A DNA stretch of 54,472 nucleotides from Methanospirillaceae archaeon (GCA_016926505.1 JAFGOM010000112.1:1-54472); one strand, 5' to 3'. Counted from the stretch's first letter, positions 1 to 9,823 are shown. Notes: a model not told the origin generated them from the letters alone. A program made the numbers and translations.

Positions 1-864
1 ACCTCCCGGCTGGCTACCCGGGAACAACAGGCCAGACTCTTTGCTGCCGGAGGAATCCTGCATACCGAACTTCTCCCTGTACCGGGAACCAGTCTTAAGA
101 GTCTGGACATTGTCCGGATTCACGAGTATCTCTCGATGATAATCAGGGATCCCGAAATCCCTGATAGCGATGAAACCTGGATTCGGCGTCTTACAGGACT
201 GGGGCTTCTTACTAAAGTCACTGAAGAGCGAACCGTCTGTACGATAGCCGGTCTTGTCCTCTTTGGGATTGCTCCCCGGAAATTCCTACCTCAGGCGGGT
301 CTTCGGGTCATCGTCTATGATACTGAGGATAAAACCTACCAGACTCTTCTTGATACCATATTAGACGGTCCGCTCACAGGGAGATATCTTACCGACACTG
401 ACAGAACCAGAACCCTGGTAGATGCCGGACTCATTGAACGATTTACTGATCTCATCCAGCCATTTATCACCCACGAATCCTCTACCCTGACCGGGAATTT
501 TCAGAGGAGGAAAAACTGGATCTATCCCAGGGATGCAATACGGGAAACGGTAATCAATGCATTTTGTCACCGTAACTGGACCAGATCCGTCGACATTGAA
601 GTGAGCAGATATTCTAATCAAATCGAAATTATCAGTCCTGGTTCCCTCCCTAACTCAATGACGGTTGAAAAAATGATAGCCGGACAGCGTTCTCCCAGAA
701 ACCCTGTCATCGTAGATATCCTTCGGGATTTCGGGTATGTCGAGAGCAGGGGAATGGGCGTTCGGACTAAGATTATTCCCTTTATGCGGTCTGAAAACAA
801 GACAGACCCGATATTCGATGCAACTGAGGATTACCTCAGAACGGTTCTGCTTTGTAGGAAATGA
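1..864 (+). CDS. AlbA_2/Schlafen-type ATP-binding protein, 3' part
   Basis: The reading frame is open from base 1, so the 5' end lies outside the window and the ATG at 136 is internal. The first visible residues (TSRLATREQQARLF) match the end of the AlbA_2 (divergent AAA-4) DNA-binding domain found in Schlafen-like putative transcriptional regulators (COG2865). A linker with winged-helix character follows. The C-terminal half has the GHKL-like ATP-binding motif of this family, with NAFCHRNW as the N-box and RGMGVR as the glycine box. The family is thought to be regulatory or defence-related, but its substrate is unknown. The stop is at 862-864. Family assignment is firm; function is not. Confidence 0.8.
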   Translation, partial: TSRLATREQQARLFAAGGILHTELLPVPGTSLKSLDIVRIHEYLSMIIRDPEIPDSDETWIRRLTGLGLLTKVTEERTVCTIAGLVLFGIAPRKFLPQAGLRVIVYDTEDKTYQTLLDTILDGPLTGRYLTDTDRTRTLVDAGLIERFTDLIQPFITHESSTLTGNFQRRKNWIYPRDAIRETVINAFCHRNWTRSVDIEVSRYSNQIEIISPGSLPNSMTVEKMIAGQRSPRNPVIVDILRDFGYVESRGMGVRTKIIPFMRSENKTDPIFDATEDYLRTVLLCRK

Positions 865-1241
865 GAATGATTACCCTGCAGAATTTCCGGAACAATCAAG
901 GAAAAAATCGAACCCATAACTTTTGAGAACGAAGTCTCTTTGGTTTGCATACTCTGACCTGATACAGGGCATCAATGGGAAGCAATCATCCCAACCCTCA
1001 AGGATGCCATCCCTGAATTATCCATTTTAGGAGATTTCACTTCCAGAAAAACCGAGCCGGATCGGCAGTCCGGCTTTGATACATCCTTGCCAAAAGTTAC
1101 TCCTTCAGCGGTTGGAAATGCCAAAGCAAAGTCTTTTGCAGGAACAGACAGAACAGCAGGAAGATAAATCCTATGATCAAGAAACAGACAAAAAGGGATC
1201 CATATCCTGGAAGATACTGCCCTTGATAAATACAGACCGGA
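865..1241. other. Intergenic stretch with possible gene remnant
   Basis: No convincing intact gene is present. A frame on the plus strand is open from 958 to the TAA at 1165-1167 without a plausible start. It reads like real protein (WEAIIPTLKDAIPELSILGD) and then continues in another frame (MIKKQTKRDPYPGRYCP). This could be the frameshifted tail of a lost gene. I do not recognise the family. Confidence 0.25.
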
Positions 1242-2321
1242 TCATGTCTTATCCTCCTCAATGAAATCCTGAACCGGACTGGTAAAGGGACCTGCCTGAA
1301 CAGGAGAATCAGAGTAGGTCAAATTGGAATCAAATGGCGGCCAGCCTACAGTCCAGTTATAACAGGTAAAATATCCATATTCATCTGTACAATTAGTATT
1401 ACATGTCAAATGACAGTTTCCGAATAAGTTTGTTTCCCCCTCTTCAGCAACACATCTATCATAACACTCATCATGATCCCGACAACCGGAATGACTACCA
1501 CAGGAGATAACGTTTTCATACGTACAGGAGTAATACTCATTCTCACCAGTTAAGAAGTATAAAATGATATCTGGCAATTTCACACAGGATGAAGGACAAT
1601 CAGAACCACAGGCACCACGGCAGAGACCATGACCGGGGATATTAGGATCGATACGTAACGGTGCCTCACCTCCGACCGGGCAGGTAAAGGGTTCTTTGGA
1701 TTCTGTCTTACCTCCGGGGAGTCTTTCCCAGATAAGATGAGCAAGCCGGATGGTCTCACCGCGAGTATACGATCTGCGATCTATCCCTAATTTTTCCAGA
1801 TTGCCATTCCCCTCAACTTTAATATCACCATAAAGCCCGGGTGCCCGCCAGAAAAAGGCTTTACAGGAACTCCACCATTGTGTATTCTCATCAGAAATAA
1901 GAAGCAAACCTCCTGGCAGATCCTGAATCTCCTCAAGTGAACCATGAGAACCCCAAAATTTCTTATTTGACTCCAGATTAGCATCAGGATCTCTCATAAA
2001 TTCCTGATTGGCAGATACCGTCTCAGGATAAAAATTGATAAAACCCTGGATATAACTGACAACATTATTATTTCCATCATACCCTCGGTACATTATCTCT
2101 GAACGTCCATAGGTCTCTGATGATTCATAGAGAGGACCATCGGTCTCCCAGTTTATCCCGGAAGAGAGATCACTTTCCAATGGAAGAGCACCATTGAGCG
2201 AATTTTCAATAATAGAGGATGCTAAAGCAGCATTACTCACGAAGAAAACAAGGCAGATAAAGGCAATTATCAATGAAATCCATTTTCCAGTCATTTTCGG
2301 GGCTTTTTTCAATAGAGACAT
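1242..2321 (-). CDS. Secreted Cys-rich phospholipase A2-like protein
   Basis: The protein is 359 aa with a basic N-terminus and one hydrophobic segment (about residues 13-35) ending in an ALASS-type cleavage site, so it is probably exported. The last 140 residues contain about twenty cysteines. Within them GCRDHDECYDRC (residues 279-290) carries the Cys-x-x-His-Asp-x-Cys arrangement of the phospholipase A2 active site, with candidate catalytic His283-Asp284. An upstream Cys/Gly-rich segment (HGLCRGACGSDC) could be the calcium loop. The N-terminal 200 residues are unassigned. The gene stands alone between long non-coding stretches. The PLA2 link rests on the motif only; enzymatic activity is inferred. 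Confidence 0.65.
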   Translation of the reverse strand: MSLLKKAPKMTGKWISLIIAFICLVFFVSNAALASSIIENSLNGALPLESDLSSGINWETDGPLYESSETYGRSEIMYRGYDGNNNVVSYIQGFINFYPETVSANQEFMRDPDANLESNKKFWGSHGSLEEIQDLPGGLLLISDENTQWWSSCKAFFWRAPGLYGDIKVEGNGNLEKLGIDRRSYTRGETIRLAHLIWERLPGGKTESKEPFTCPVGGEAPLRIDPNIPGHGLCRGACGSDCPSSCVKLPDIILYFLTGENEYYSCTYENVISCGSHSGCRDHDECYDRCVAEEGETNLFGNCHLTCNTNCTDEYGYFTCYNWTVGWPPFDSNLTYSDSPVQAGPFTSPVQDFIEEDKT

Positions 2322-3016
2322 GAGGCATCATGATTGGAGTTTTCAGGTTATGTGGATATTACTCTGTAAATGGAAGAACTGAACCTAACACCAATAGGAT
2401 ATCAACATTATTAAAAGTTAATGATCAACAATCATCATCTGCAAATCCTCTATCAGTACAATGAATTATCCTTACGACAAGGGGAGGGAACCCCTCCCCG
2501 ATCACACCATTTATAATCATCCCGGGTTGCTAAAGTATCCCTGAAAATGAAAAAAACAAGACCTTGAATAGGTAATGATTCTCTGCCTTATGATTTCTCA
2601 AATAAGGAAGGGCTGATACGAAACGGCTGGAAGAAAAAAAAGACCAACATTAAAACCGACTCAAAAGTGAATTATTTATAAGTCGCAGAGATTAAATCTC
2701 GCATTATTCGCGTACATAAAGCATTAAACGCTTGAATTTAAAATGGGAATTTAAATGGTAAAAACACAAAAATTGCATGGCTTGGAGTATGAAAAATACT
2801 ACACATGATCGAATATCTAACGAGTGTGAGATGTATCACGATAGGATAGCCATCCGGGGGTAAGCACGGTCCGGAAAATCCTTCCCTTTCCTGACCTGTT
2901 TCCATAAATTCCGGACTTATATCACCCGGTCTTTAAATTCAAAAATTTTAAGTTAGGGATCTATCCCGACGGTTTTTACCAGGTGATGGATTCCGCAACC
3001 AGTCTTGTGCACCTTT
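2322..3016. other. Long non-coding stretch between two secreted-protein genes
   Basis: No gene is recognisable on either strand. The segment is AT-rich, with a perfect hairpin at 2481-2499 and an unusual block around 2690-2900 that has no long frame. The block could hold a small RNA or regulatory leader, but I see no known fold. Confidence 0.3.
2481..2499. other. Perfect GC hairpin
   Basis: GGGGAGGG (2481-2488) is followed by a 3-base loop and its exact complement CCCTCCCC (2492-2499). No T-tract follows on either strand, so it is not a standard terminator. It lies upstream of the phospholipase A2-like gene and downstream of the next gene on the minus strand. A processing or regulatory site is possible. 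Confidence 0.4.
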
Positions 3017-4042
3017 TTATGGAAAGCCATACTTTTCCATGATATCCCCTACCTTTGTTCCGGCTAATATGGCTCCTTCAATGGGAGATACAGAGGTACT
3101 TGCAGCATATTCTATCAATTCCGGAGTGGGCAGAACAAATGCCGAAGATATAAGGACGTATTCTGCTGAATCGCTACCATAGTGAGTCTCTGCCCAGTAA
3201 ACAGCATCTTCTGAGAGGGCACTCCGGACAGAATCCTCGTACTCTCTCAACAGGGTTGCAAGTTCTGCCTTCTCTTCATCCGACCCGGTCCCGTCAGCAG
3301 AGGAGAGTGCCTCTGAATTGTCTGACATTACGGTCGCCGGATCCCACGTGACGTTGTACACCTTCCGGTACAGGACTTCTATCTCATCAGTCAATTCCCG
3401 GTTTTCATTTATGTACCGTGCATAACTCTCTTTTACATACGATCTCAAATCTTTTTGTACCCATTCCTCCTGTGATTCAGAAAGCACTCCCGCCCGTGAA
3501 TAGGGATCGGCAGAGGGAAGTTCCCGGGTAAGAATCGTCTTTTCATTATCCAGATCTGAAGAAGGGTATTTTCCGGTGATGATGGTCTTGGAATCGGAAG
3601 ATTTGGTCGAGTTGGGGATCTCCTTTGTGGTTATGGATTTGTGATCCGGAGACGTGAGATACGCAGAGTGTGGAATTGAAAATACCGGTACTGCTGGCAC
3701 ACGATAATTTCGATAGTATACATTCTCGCAATTCTCCTGGATCAGTGCAACCTCTGCATAGTAATTATCTATGAGTTCCTGTGCCTTCTCTGCAGCAGTT
3801 TCATAGTCACGAAATGTCGGCAGGGCATTGAGATCGAATTTTTCCAATGCAATGGGATGAAAGTACGTGTTTATACAATCACAATCTCCTTCACATCGAT
3901 CACATACATCATTGACCCTGTCAGCGAATACATTCCATTCCCTTACCTGGGAGGGTGTTAACCTGATATCGTCTCCAAAAACAAACGATACACTGCAGGT
4001 GAGCAGAAGCACTACCAGGATATACCATAATCTATGATGCAT
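3017..4042 (-). CDS. Secreted protein of unknown function
   Basis: I chose the ATG at 4042 because the next residues (MHHRLWYILVVLLLTCSVS) form a signal peptide. The longer frame starting at 4213 would bury this behind 57 unlikely residues. The mature protein is about 320 aa. It has a short N-terminal Cys cluster (CDRCEGDCDC), a low-complexity Thr/Ser/Lys-rich middle containing repeats such as KTIITGKYPSSD and KTILTRELPSAD, and an acidic, helical C-terminal half. I recognise no catalytic motif. It probably sits on the cell surface. No clear ribosome-binding site precedes the start. Confidence 0.6.
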   Translation of the reverse strand: MHHRLWYILVVLLLTCSVSFVFGDDIRLTPSQVREWNVFADRVNDVCDRCEGDCDCINTYFHPIALEKFDLNALPTFRDYETAAEKAQELIDNYYAEVALIQENCENVYYRNYRVPAVPVFSIPHSAYLTSPDHKSITTKEIPNSTKSSDSKTIITGKYPSSDLDNEKTILTRELPSADPYSRAGVLSESQEEWVQKDLRSYVKESYARYINENRELTDEIEVLYRKVYNVTWDPATVMSDNSEALSSADGTGSDEEKAELATLLREYEDSVRSALSEDAVYWAETHYGSDSAEYVLISSAFVLPTPELIEYAASTSVSPIEGAILAGTKVGDIMEKYGFP

Positions 4043-4420
4043 CAAGGAAGATTGTAATAATAATATATGAATATTTGTATTCGGTTTGGACCCTGTTCCT
4101 CCAGAGCATTTCGTTACTGAGAGGAGGCGGAAAAAAGAATTTGAATTTCGTTTTGAAAAAATCGCCCAAATAGGGGCATCCCGTTTATAAGACTGGTATC
4201 TCATGCAAAACAAACCGGATGGATACGCTGATCACAAACGTTCATTCCATGACACAGGAACGGGGCGCATTCTGCTTTCGGATGTCAGATGACTGCACCC
4301 CGGTTAATTTTCATCTCTGATACCAGAAGATATGATACGGGCAGGAAATCATCCGGTCTGACATCTCCTCCTTTTATCCGGTTTCGATGCCATGGAACAG
4401 AGTAATGAAACCGGCAATGG

Positions 4421-4430
4421 TCTTATATAA
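4421..4430 (+). promoter_or_regulatory. TATA box for a small leaderless ORF
   Basis: TCTTATATAA is centred about 26 bases before the ATG at 4452, the usual archaeal TATA-to-start distance. This predicts a transcript starting at or next to the start codon. Confidence 0.45.
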
Positions 4431-4451
4431 ACTGACGATCCATACCACACT

Positions 4452-4535
4452 ATGGAAGAAATGATGGATGTAATTATTGGCATTCTTGCCTTACTCCTGG
4501 AAGGACTGTTTGAATACCTGGGCATTGTCATCTGA
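4452..4535 (+). CDS. Possible 27-residue membrane peptide
   Basis: An ATG frame of 27 codons encodes a peptide with an acidic start (MEEMMD) followed by an almost unbroken hydrophobic stretch (VIIGILALLLEGLFEYLG) long enough to span a membrane once. It is too short for ordinary gene finding. The support is the well-placed TATA box and the non-random hydrophobic composition. No homolog is known to me. It could act as a small regulator of a membrane complex, but this is speculation. Confidence 0.35.
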   Translation: MEEMMDVIIGILALLLEGLFEYLGIVI

Positions 4536-4690
4536 TCATCCGGTCACAATTCTCCGGTCACCAGTACCAAAAACCCGGGCATCCCGGGTAAGGGAAGGGA
4601 TACCGATCAGATCCAGAAACGATTACACCCGGGACAGGTAGAAGAATACAACAGCGGTCATTCCGGAAGATAATCCCGAAACAGACCGGT

Positions 4691-5170
4691 TTACATGGTT
4701 ACCTTGTATCCGGAACCAACCAGTATTTTTTTAGCCTCTTTCTGCCATATTACCTCGTTCTTTGATTGAATGGGCAGAATATCTGCATTGTACAAACTCC
4801 GCAAATCCTCATCATCGGTTGAGAGGAGCCGGTTATTCCTGACCTTCCCGACAACCAGACCCCGGGAATCTTTGATGAGTATCACGTAACATGCAAAATT
4901 TTTGCAATGGGAAGGCATCGTGTCATAAATTACACAGATGTAGGTATTTTCAGTATCGCCCGCCCGAAGAAACGGACACGCGTCCGGAAACGCAGAGAAA
5001 ATGGATGTATCATCAAATACTTCTTTCCCACTCCCGGTCAGGCAACCGAAAAACCGTTCCCCGGTCATTGAAGAAGTACAAAAAAACGTGTCTTTTTCCC
5101 GTGCATGAATCGTAATATATGGCCCGATTGCGGTGCAGCACCGACCACAGCGATAACAGCGAAAAGGCAT
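4691..5170 (-). CDS. YkgJ-type zinc/iron-chelating Cys-cluster protein
   Basis: The 159-aa protein opens with MPFRCYRCGRCC, the CxxCxxCC signature of the YkgJ family (putative zinc or iron-sulfur binding), and carries further conserved cysteines (ACPF, YICVIYD, HCKNFACY). No membrane segment is visible, so it is probably cytosolic. A clear paralog with the same length and cysteine spacing lies at 17541-18023 on the same strand. Family members have been linked to metal handling or protein modification without proof. The gene is monocistronic here. The family call is secure; function is unknown. Confidence 0.8.
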   Translation of the reverse strand: MPFRCYRCGRCCTAIGPYITIHAREKDTFFCTSSMTGERFFGCLTGSGKEVFDDTSIFSAFPDACPFLRAGDTENTYICVIYDTMPSHCKNFACYVILIKDSRGLVVGKVRNNRLLSTDDEDLRSLYNADILPIQSKNEVIWQKEAKKILVGSGYKVTM

Positions 5171-5292
5171 ACTCCTACAGTATCATGAGAAACAGGAGAG
5201 CAATATAGCTTTGGGATGCAGGAGACAATGAACTGACATCCCAAATCAGACAAAAGAAAAATCGTTTATACCAGTACCAGCAATTGTTTCGT

Positions 5293-5793
5293 ATGAGTAT
5301 ATTCGAAAAAATGAAAAAGAACGTCTCTGACGTAATGGACGAGGTTACCTCCACCACGAAGCCGGGATTTGTCAGGGATGTCCTTTTGATAGGAGAGGAA
5401 TTAAAAAAGTATCAGCAGCTCTTATCCAATGTAGAGCAGAGTTATGCAAACGGAGATATCGACCAGAACGATTACGAAACCTTAAAAGCGGATCATACAA
5501 CCAGAATCGAGTCACTCAAATCCAAGATAATGAGCTGGAAGAAAGAGTACCTTGATCTCAAGACTTCCCTTGCCGATGAACTGGATACCCTCCAGTCAGA
5601 GAAGCATGCCGCTGACCATGATCTTGAGAAGATTGAGAAACATTTCTCACTCCAGCTGATAACAGAAGAGGATTACCAGGTAAAAAAGAAAGAACTGGTA
5701 TCCATAATCAAGCGGACAAGCCTTGGCATCGAGAAGAAAAAGAAGATATACGATGAGATAATGGTCGTATCTCCCTATATTGAGGAGGAATAA
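5293..5793 (+). CDS. Coiled-coil protein
   Basis: The frame can start at a TTG at 5284, but the ATG at 5293 (MSIFEKMKKNVSD) is preferred. A TATA-like element (CGTTTATACC, about 5264-5273) lies some 25 bases upstream, suggesting a leaderless mRNA. The 166-aa product is highly charged and predicted to be helical almost throughout. It has two heptad-rich segments (residues about 35-105 and 110-155) joined by a short turn containing GDIDQNDYETLKAD and a similar EEDYQVKKKEL, which look like an internal duplication. This resembles short-coiled-coil or SHOCT-like repeats of structural or scaffold proteins. Specific function is unknown. Confidence 0.65.
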   Translation: MSIFEKMKKNVSDVMDEVTSTTKPGFVRDVLLIGEELKKYQQLLSNVEQSYANGDIDQNDYETLKADHTTRIESLKSKIMSWKKEYLDLKTSLADELDTLQSEKHAADHDLEKIEKHFSLQLITEEDYQVKKKELVSIIKRTSLGIEKKKKIYDEIMVVSPYIEEE

Positions 5794-5989
5794 AACTCCA
5801 TTTTCTCTCTGCCCTCAAAAACCCACGGGCAAAAACCATCAAACTTGCTCTTTTTTCTCACCATTCCGGTAATGGTCATCACTTTCCCGGGAGATACATA
5901 ACAGTCAGGGATTGCATGATATCATCACCATGATAACACCTATTACACCCGGGAGTGTACCTATAAGGTACTTCATTTAGGAGAATATC

Positions 5990-6220
5990 ATGTGTATCGC
6001 GGTACCTGCAGAAATACTTGAGATAAAAGAGGGAAATATCGCCCATGTTGATTATGGTGAATTACAACAGGATGTGCGAATCGATCTTGTCGATGTCGCA
6101 GTCGGCGATTATGTCCTTGTCCATGTCGGATTTGCCATTCAGAAACTGAGCCGGGATGATGCGTTAGAGACAAGAGAACTCTTCAGGCAGTGTTATGCAG
6201 CCATGGAAGAAGAAGCCTGA
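5990..6220 (+). CDS. hypC: Hydrogenase maturation chaperone HypC
   Basis: The 76-aa product begins MCIAVPAEILEI, with the Met-Cys start that defines the HypC/HupF family. The N-terminal cysteine binds the Fe(CN)2CO precursor together with HypD and delivers it to the large subunit of [NiFe] hydrogenases. The conserved DYGELQQDVRIDLV and GDYVLVHVGFAI segments are present. A Shine-Dalgarno-like AGGAGA (5979-5984) precedes the ATG, and a TATA-like CCTATAAGG lies at about 5960. Its partner hypD is in this window but about 34 kb away (40303-41340). Confidence 0.93.
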   Translation: MCIAVPAEILEIKEGNIAHVDYGELQQDVRIDLVDVAVGDYVLVHVGFAIQKLSRDDALETRELFRQCYAAMEEEA

Positions 6221-6276
6221 ATACTACGAAATAAAAAGCCATTCCTTTTTCCCGTCTTAATCGTGTGCCCGGTTTC

Positions 6277-6930
6277 TTATGCAAGACCGGGAAAAGCAGA
6301 AGAAATCCCGTTAATGATAAACTGAACCGCTATAGCCATGAGCATTATCCCCATCAACCGGTTTATGACCCTATACTCCCTCTGGCCGATCCGTGCAGTT
6401 ATCGGATCCGAAAACCGTAACGTGAAGTAGGTAATAAGCAGGGTGAGCAGGATCGAGAACAGAATGATAAGCAGCATTATTGGATCATAAACCCCGGAAA
6501 GTTTCGCATTCTGTGAAAGAACGATAACAGTGGTGATACTTCCGGGACCGGCAATCATCGGGAATGCCAGTGGCATCGATGACACATCCTCAGCTTCGAT
6601 GCTCTCATACTTCTCTGTTGCAGTAACCTTTGTCCGGGAGGTCTTTGCATAGACCATGTCGATACCGATACAGAAGAGCAATATTCCCCCGGCAATGGTA
6701 AACGCATCAATTGTTATTCCAAAAAGCTGTAACAGGGCTGTTCCGACAATCGCAAAGAAGAATAAAACAACCAGAGATAACCGGCATGCATACGCAATAA
6801 CCCGTCTCTTGGTTGACCGATCCATCATCTCGGTGATTGCCTGGTAAATAAGCATGGCACCGATGGGATTGACCACGATAAGCAGTGAACTAAAAGAGAA
6901 CAGGGTAAAGCTTATCAGATCAGGTGTCAT
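6277..6930 (-). CDS. MarC-family integral membrane protein
   Basis: The protein is about 217 aa with six predicted membrane helices and the MarC/UPF0056 signatures NPIGAMLIYQ near the N-terminus and MPLAFPMIAGPGSITTVIVL in the middle. The family was once linked to antibiotic resistance, but its substrate is unsettled. An in-frame ATG at 6945 would add five residues. I prefer 6930 because it overlaps the end of the upstream gene by only 11 bases. That arrangement suggests co-translation with the secreted protein encoded at 6920-7399. Confidence 0.85.
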   Translation of the reverse strand: MTPDLISFTLFSFSSLLIVVNPIGAMLIYQAITEMMDRSTKRRVIAYACRLSLVVLFFFAIVGTALLQLFGITIDAFTIAGGILLFCIGIDMVYAKTSRTKVTATEKYESIEAEDVSSMPLAFPMIAGPGSITTVIVLSQNAKLSGVYDPIMLLIILFSILLTLLITYFTLRFSDPITARIGQREYRVINRLMGIMLMAIAVQFIINGISSAFPGLA

Positions 6931-7399
6931 GTACCGGTGTACCATTTATGACGGTTTCCCGATAATAGCAGATTCCATCAGGGATACCGGTGACCCGGGA
7001 GTAGGTAATGCGATCCTGGGGTGTGATTATCGTGAGTTCCGGCACCGTTACCTGGAACTGATGGGGTGGAAACCAGTACAGCCCTTCACCATAGATGACT
7101 TCCAGATCCGAAATGACAATATCAGCCGAGTCCAGGTCAACAGATTCAATCTCGGCATCATAAAATCCAAGCATATCGATGATTTTTGTTTTCAGATCTG
7201 CATTCCCAAATAACAGGGCGAGAATCCTCATCCCGTCATCGATCTCATAATCCAGGTGTAGTTCTGCAAACCCTTCTTTCAGGGTGATATTCATCCCGGT
7301 TACCGTGATATATCCAAATTTTTCCGGAACCTCTGCCTGGACAAGAAAAGAGAACAGAAGAAGGCATAGTATCGCATGCAGAAGTATTCCTTTATTCAT
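6920..7399 (-). CDS. Small secreted or surface protein, unknown
   Basis: The 159-aa protein has an N-terminal signal peptide (MNKGILLHAILCLLLFSFLVQA) and a mature domain rich in beta-strand-like alternation (ITVTGMNITLKEGFAELHLD, VIYGEGLYWFPPHQFQVTVP). There are no cysteine motifs or catalytic signatures that I recognise. Its 3' end overlaps the start of the MarC-like gene, so the two probably form an operon. This suggests a membrane or envelope role, but nothing more specific can be supported. Confidence 0.65.
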   Translation of the reverse strand: MNKGILLHAILCLLLFSFLVQAEVPEKFGYITVTGMNITLKEGFAELHLDYEIDDGMRILALLFGNADLKTKIIDMLGFYDAEIESVDLDSADIVISDLEVIYGEGLYWFPPHQFQVTVPELTIITPQDRITYSRVTGIPDGICYYRETVINGTPVHDT

Positions 7400-7804
7400 C
7401 TGTATAGTACGTATATGCGTGGGTAATTAAAGATACTGTCCCTTGGATTTCGCAAAGGAACAGATATGCACCCCATAGAAGAGGAAAAACTCCCAAATTG
7501 GTTTTTTCACGCAGACAAGACAGGTTTATAGATATCGTCTCAACCGATCCTGCCGGATCCCTTCACCATTACCACCTGCCGGAGGCACGATACGAAAAGA
7601 AATTAATATAAATACACAGACAATTCTTTTCTTTATCTGAATTCACCGCTGCTCTCAAATAACATAAATCCCCATATATAACGATGGATGCAGGTACCGG
7701 CATACGCCTGTTTATCCTTTTTGGATGCGTATAACGAAAAACAGGGTATAAGGTACCAAAAATCCTTCCTTCCTCTCAGGTAACGAAAAATTTAATGTGA
7801 TATC
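7400..7804. promoter_or_regulatory. Intergenic region upstream of the pyrophosphatase
   Basis: There is no gene in this 405-bp AT-rich gap between divergent genes. TATA-like sequences occur at about 7670-7680 (CCATATATAAC) and 7610 (AATATAAAT), either of which could drive the pyrophosphatase with a 100-170-base leader. I cannot decide which is used, and no riboswitch fold is recognised. Confidence 0.3.
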
Positions 7805-9823
7805 ATGGAACTACTATTATTAGTCCCAATTTGTGCTTTGATTGGACTGATCTATGCAGGAGTCTGTTATATCCGGATGAAGAAAGAAGATCCGGGAGAT
7901 GCACTCATGCAGAAGATCGCATCAGCAATTCATCTTGGAGCAATGACCTACTTAAAACGGCAGTATACTGCCATAGCAGTCTTTGTCATCGCTCTTGCTA
8001 TCGTTCTTGCACTCGCGATTAATCCCCTTACCGCAGTCTGTTATATTGTCGGTGCAGGACTTTCTGCTCTTGCAGGATTCATCGGGATGTTCTCTGCCAC
8101 CAAGGCAAATGTCAGAACTACGAATGCTGCACGCGACGGGATGGCAAAGGCTTTTCGTGTCTCATTCTCCAGCGGGATGGTCATGGGTCTGACTGTTGTC
8201 GGACTGGGAATGCTTGGTCTTTCAGGCATGTTCTTCCTGATGAGCGGTATTACCGGTGTTACTGATGGAGCTACCATCAGTATCCTCTCAGGGTTCTCAC
8301 TTGGTGCTTCATCCATTGCTCTCTTTGCACGTGTCGGAGGCGGTATCTTTACCAAGGCAGCAGATGTCGGTGCAGATCTTGTCGGTAAAGTTGAAGCAGG
8401 CATCCCGGAAGATGACCCCCGGAACCCTGCAGTCATTGCAGACAATGTCGGTGACAATGTCGGTGACATCGCCGGCATGGGTGCTGATCTGTATGAATCC
8501 TATGTCGGTGCCGTTATTGCAACCATGTTACTCGGAGCAACTGCCGGGATGGCAGCCCTGTTTCCGGGAGTCCCTACCTATAACCTGATTGCCCTTCCCA
8601 TGCTCATCGCAGGTCTGGGGATTATCGCATCAGTCATCGGATCCATATTAGTCAGGACCAACAAGAACGAAGCAGGAGCAATTCATAAGGCATTTAACAC
8701 CGGAACATTCGGAAGTCTCCTCCTGACCATCATTGCGGTTTATTTCCTTGTTGATATGCTCGCTCCGGGCCATATCGGTATCTTTATCGCTTGTATTGCC
8801 GGACTCATCGGCGGGTTTTTTATCGGGATCGTTACCGAGTATTATACCTCGTACGATCACAAACCAACACTTTCTATCGTAAAAGCAGCCGAGACCGGTG
8901 CTGCCACTGATATCATCGCAGGTCTTGCTGTCGGTATGCAGTCAACATTCCTCCCGGCACTTATCATCGGTGTTGCTATCCTGATAGCAGCCCAGTTTGC
9001 CGGTATCTATGGTGTTGCAATCGCCGGTGTCGGTATGCTTGCAACCCTGGGAATCACCCTCTCGGTTGATGCATATGGTCCCATTGCAGACAACGCCGGT
9101 GGGATTGCTGAGATGAGTCACCAGCCGAAGGAAGTACGGGCAATTACTGACACTCTGGACTCGGTTGGTAACACGACCGCAGCAATCGGGAAAGGATTTG
9201 CCATCGGCGGAGCTGCACTGACTGCTCTCGGTCTCTTTGCAGCCTACAGCCAGGCAGTAAGCCTTGATATCGTCAACATGCTCGAGCCGATTGTTTTCGT
9301 AGGAATCATCATCGGTGCTATGCTTCCGTTCCTCTTCTGTTCCTTTGCCATGAATGCGGTAGGAAAAGCTGCCGGTTTCATTGTTGAGGAAGTTCGCCGT
9401 CAGTTCAAGGAGATAACCGGGATCATGGAGGGGACCGCTGATCCTGACTATGCAGCCTGTATCACCATCTCTACGAATGCTGCGTTAAAACAGATGATCT
9501 TACCAGGTCTTATCGCAATTCTTGCACCGGTAATTATCGGGATAGGACTTGGAACCCATGCTCTCGCCGGGTTGCTTGTCGGTTCTATCTCGGCAGGGTT
9601 CCTTTTAGCAATCATGATGGCAAATTCCGGTGGAGCCTGGGATAACACCAAGAAGTACATCGAACAGGGCCATTCAGGCGGAAAAGGTTCCTTTGCCCAC
9701 AAAGCAGCAGTTACGGGTGACACTGTCGGGGATCCCTTCAAGGATACGGCAGGACCGGCACTGAACATTCTGCTGAAACTTATGGCAATTGTTTCAGTCG
9801 TCTTTGCCCCCATCTTCCTGTAA
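7805..9823 (+). CDS. hppA: Membrane-bound ion-translocating pyrophosphatase
   Basis: The 672-aa protein has about sixteen membrane helices and all hallmarks of membrane pyrophosphatases: [44 protein letters not shown], and near the C-terminus [14 protein letters not shown]. It hydrolyses cytosolic pyrophosphate and pumps H+ or Na+ outward. The segment [10 protein letters not shown], around residue 455, has Ala where potassium-independent enzymes carry Lys, which places it in the potassium-dependent subfamily. Sequence by eye does not separate the Na+ from the H+ pump. The start is the ATG at 7805 with only a weak ribosome-binding site. The gene is monocistronic, with a T-rich tract just after the stop. 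Confidence 0.96.
   Translation: MELLLLVPICALIGLIYAGVCYIRMKKEDPGDALMQKIASAIHLGAMTYLKRQYTAIAVFVIALAIVLALAINPLTAVCYIVGAGLSALAGFIGMFSATKANVRTTNAARDGMAKAFRVSFSSGMVMGLTVVGLGMLGLSGMFFLMSGITGVTDGATISILSGFSLGASSIALFARVGGGIFTKAADVGADLVGKVEAGIPEDDPRNPAVIADNVGDNVGDIAGMGADLYESYVGAVIATMLLGATAGMAALFPGVPTYNLIALPMLIAGLGIIASVIGSILVRTNKNEAGAIHKAFNTGTFGSLLLTIIAVYFLVDMLAPGHIGIFIACIAGLIGGFFIGIVTEYYTSYDHKPTLSIVKAAETGAATDIIAGLAVGMQSTFLPALIIGVAILIAAQFAGIYGVAIAGVGMLATLGITLSVDAYGPIADNAGGIAEMSHQPKEVRAITDTLDSVGNTTAAIGKGFAIGGAALTALGLFAAYSQAVSLDIVNMLEPIVFVGIIIGAMLPFLFCSFAMNAVGKAAGFIVEEVRRQFKEITGIMEGTADPDYAACITISTNAALKQMILPGLIAILAPVIIGIGLGTHALAGLLVGSISAGFLLAIMMANSGGAWDNTKKYIEQGHSGGKGSFAHKAAVTGDTVGDPFKDTAGPALNILLKLMAIVSVVFAPIFL

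Noticed and set aside
1076..1264. 62-codon plus-strand frame rich in Gln/Lys
   Set aside because: It overlaps the end of the secreted PLA2-like gene on the other strand and has no promoter or family resemblance. The protein-like remnant there is in another frame.
8041..8478. 145-codon minus-strand frame inside hppA
   Set aside because: It is antisense to strongly conserved pyrophosphatase motifs and has the Ala/Pro-rich composition of a shadow frame.
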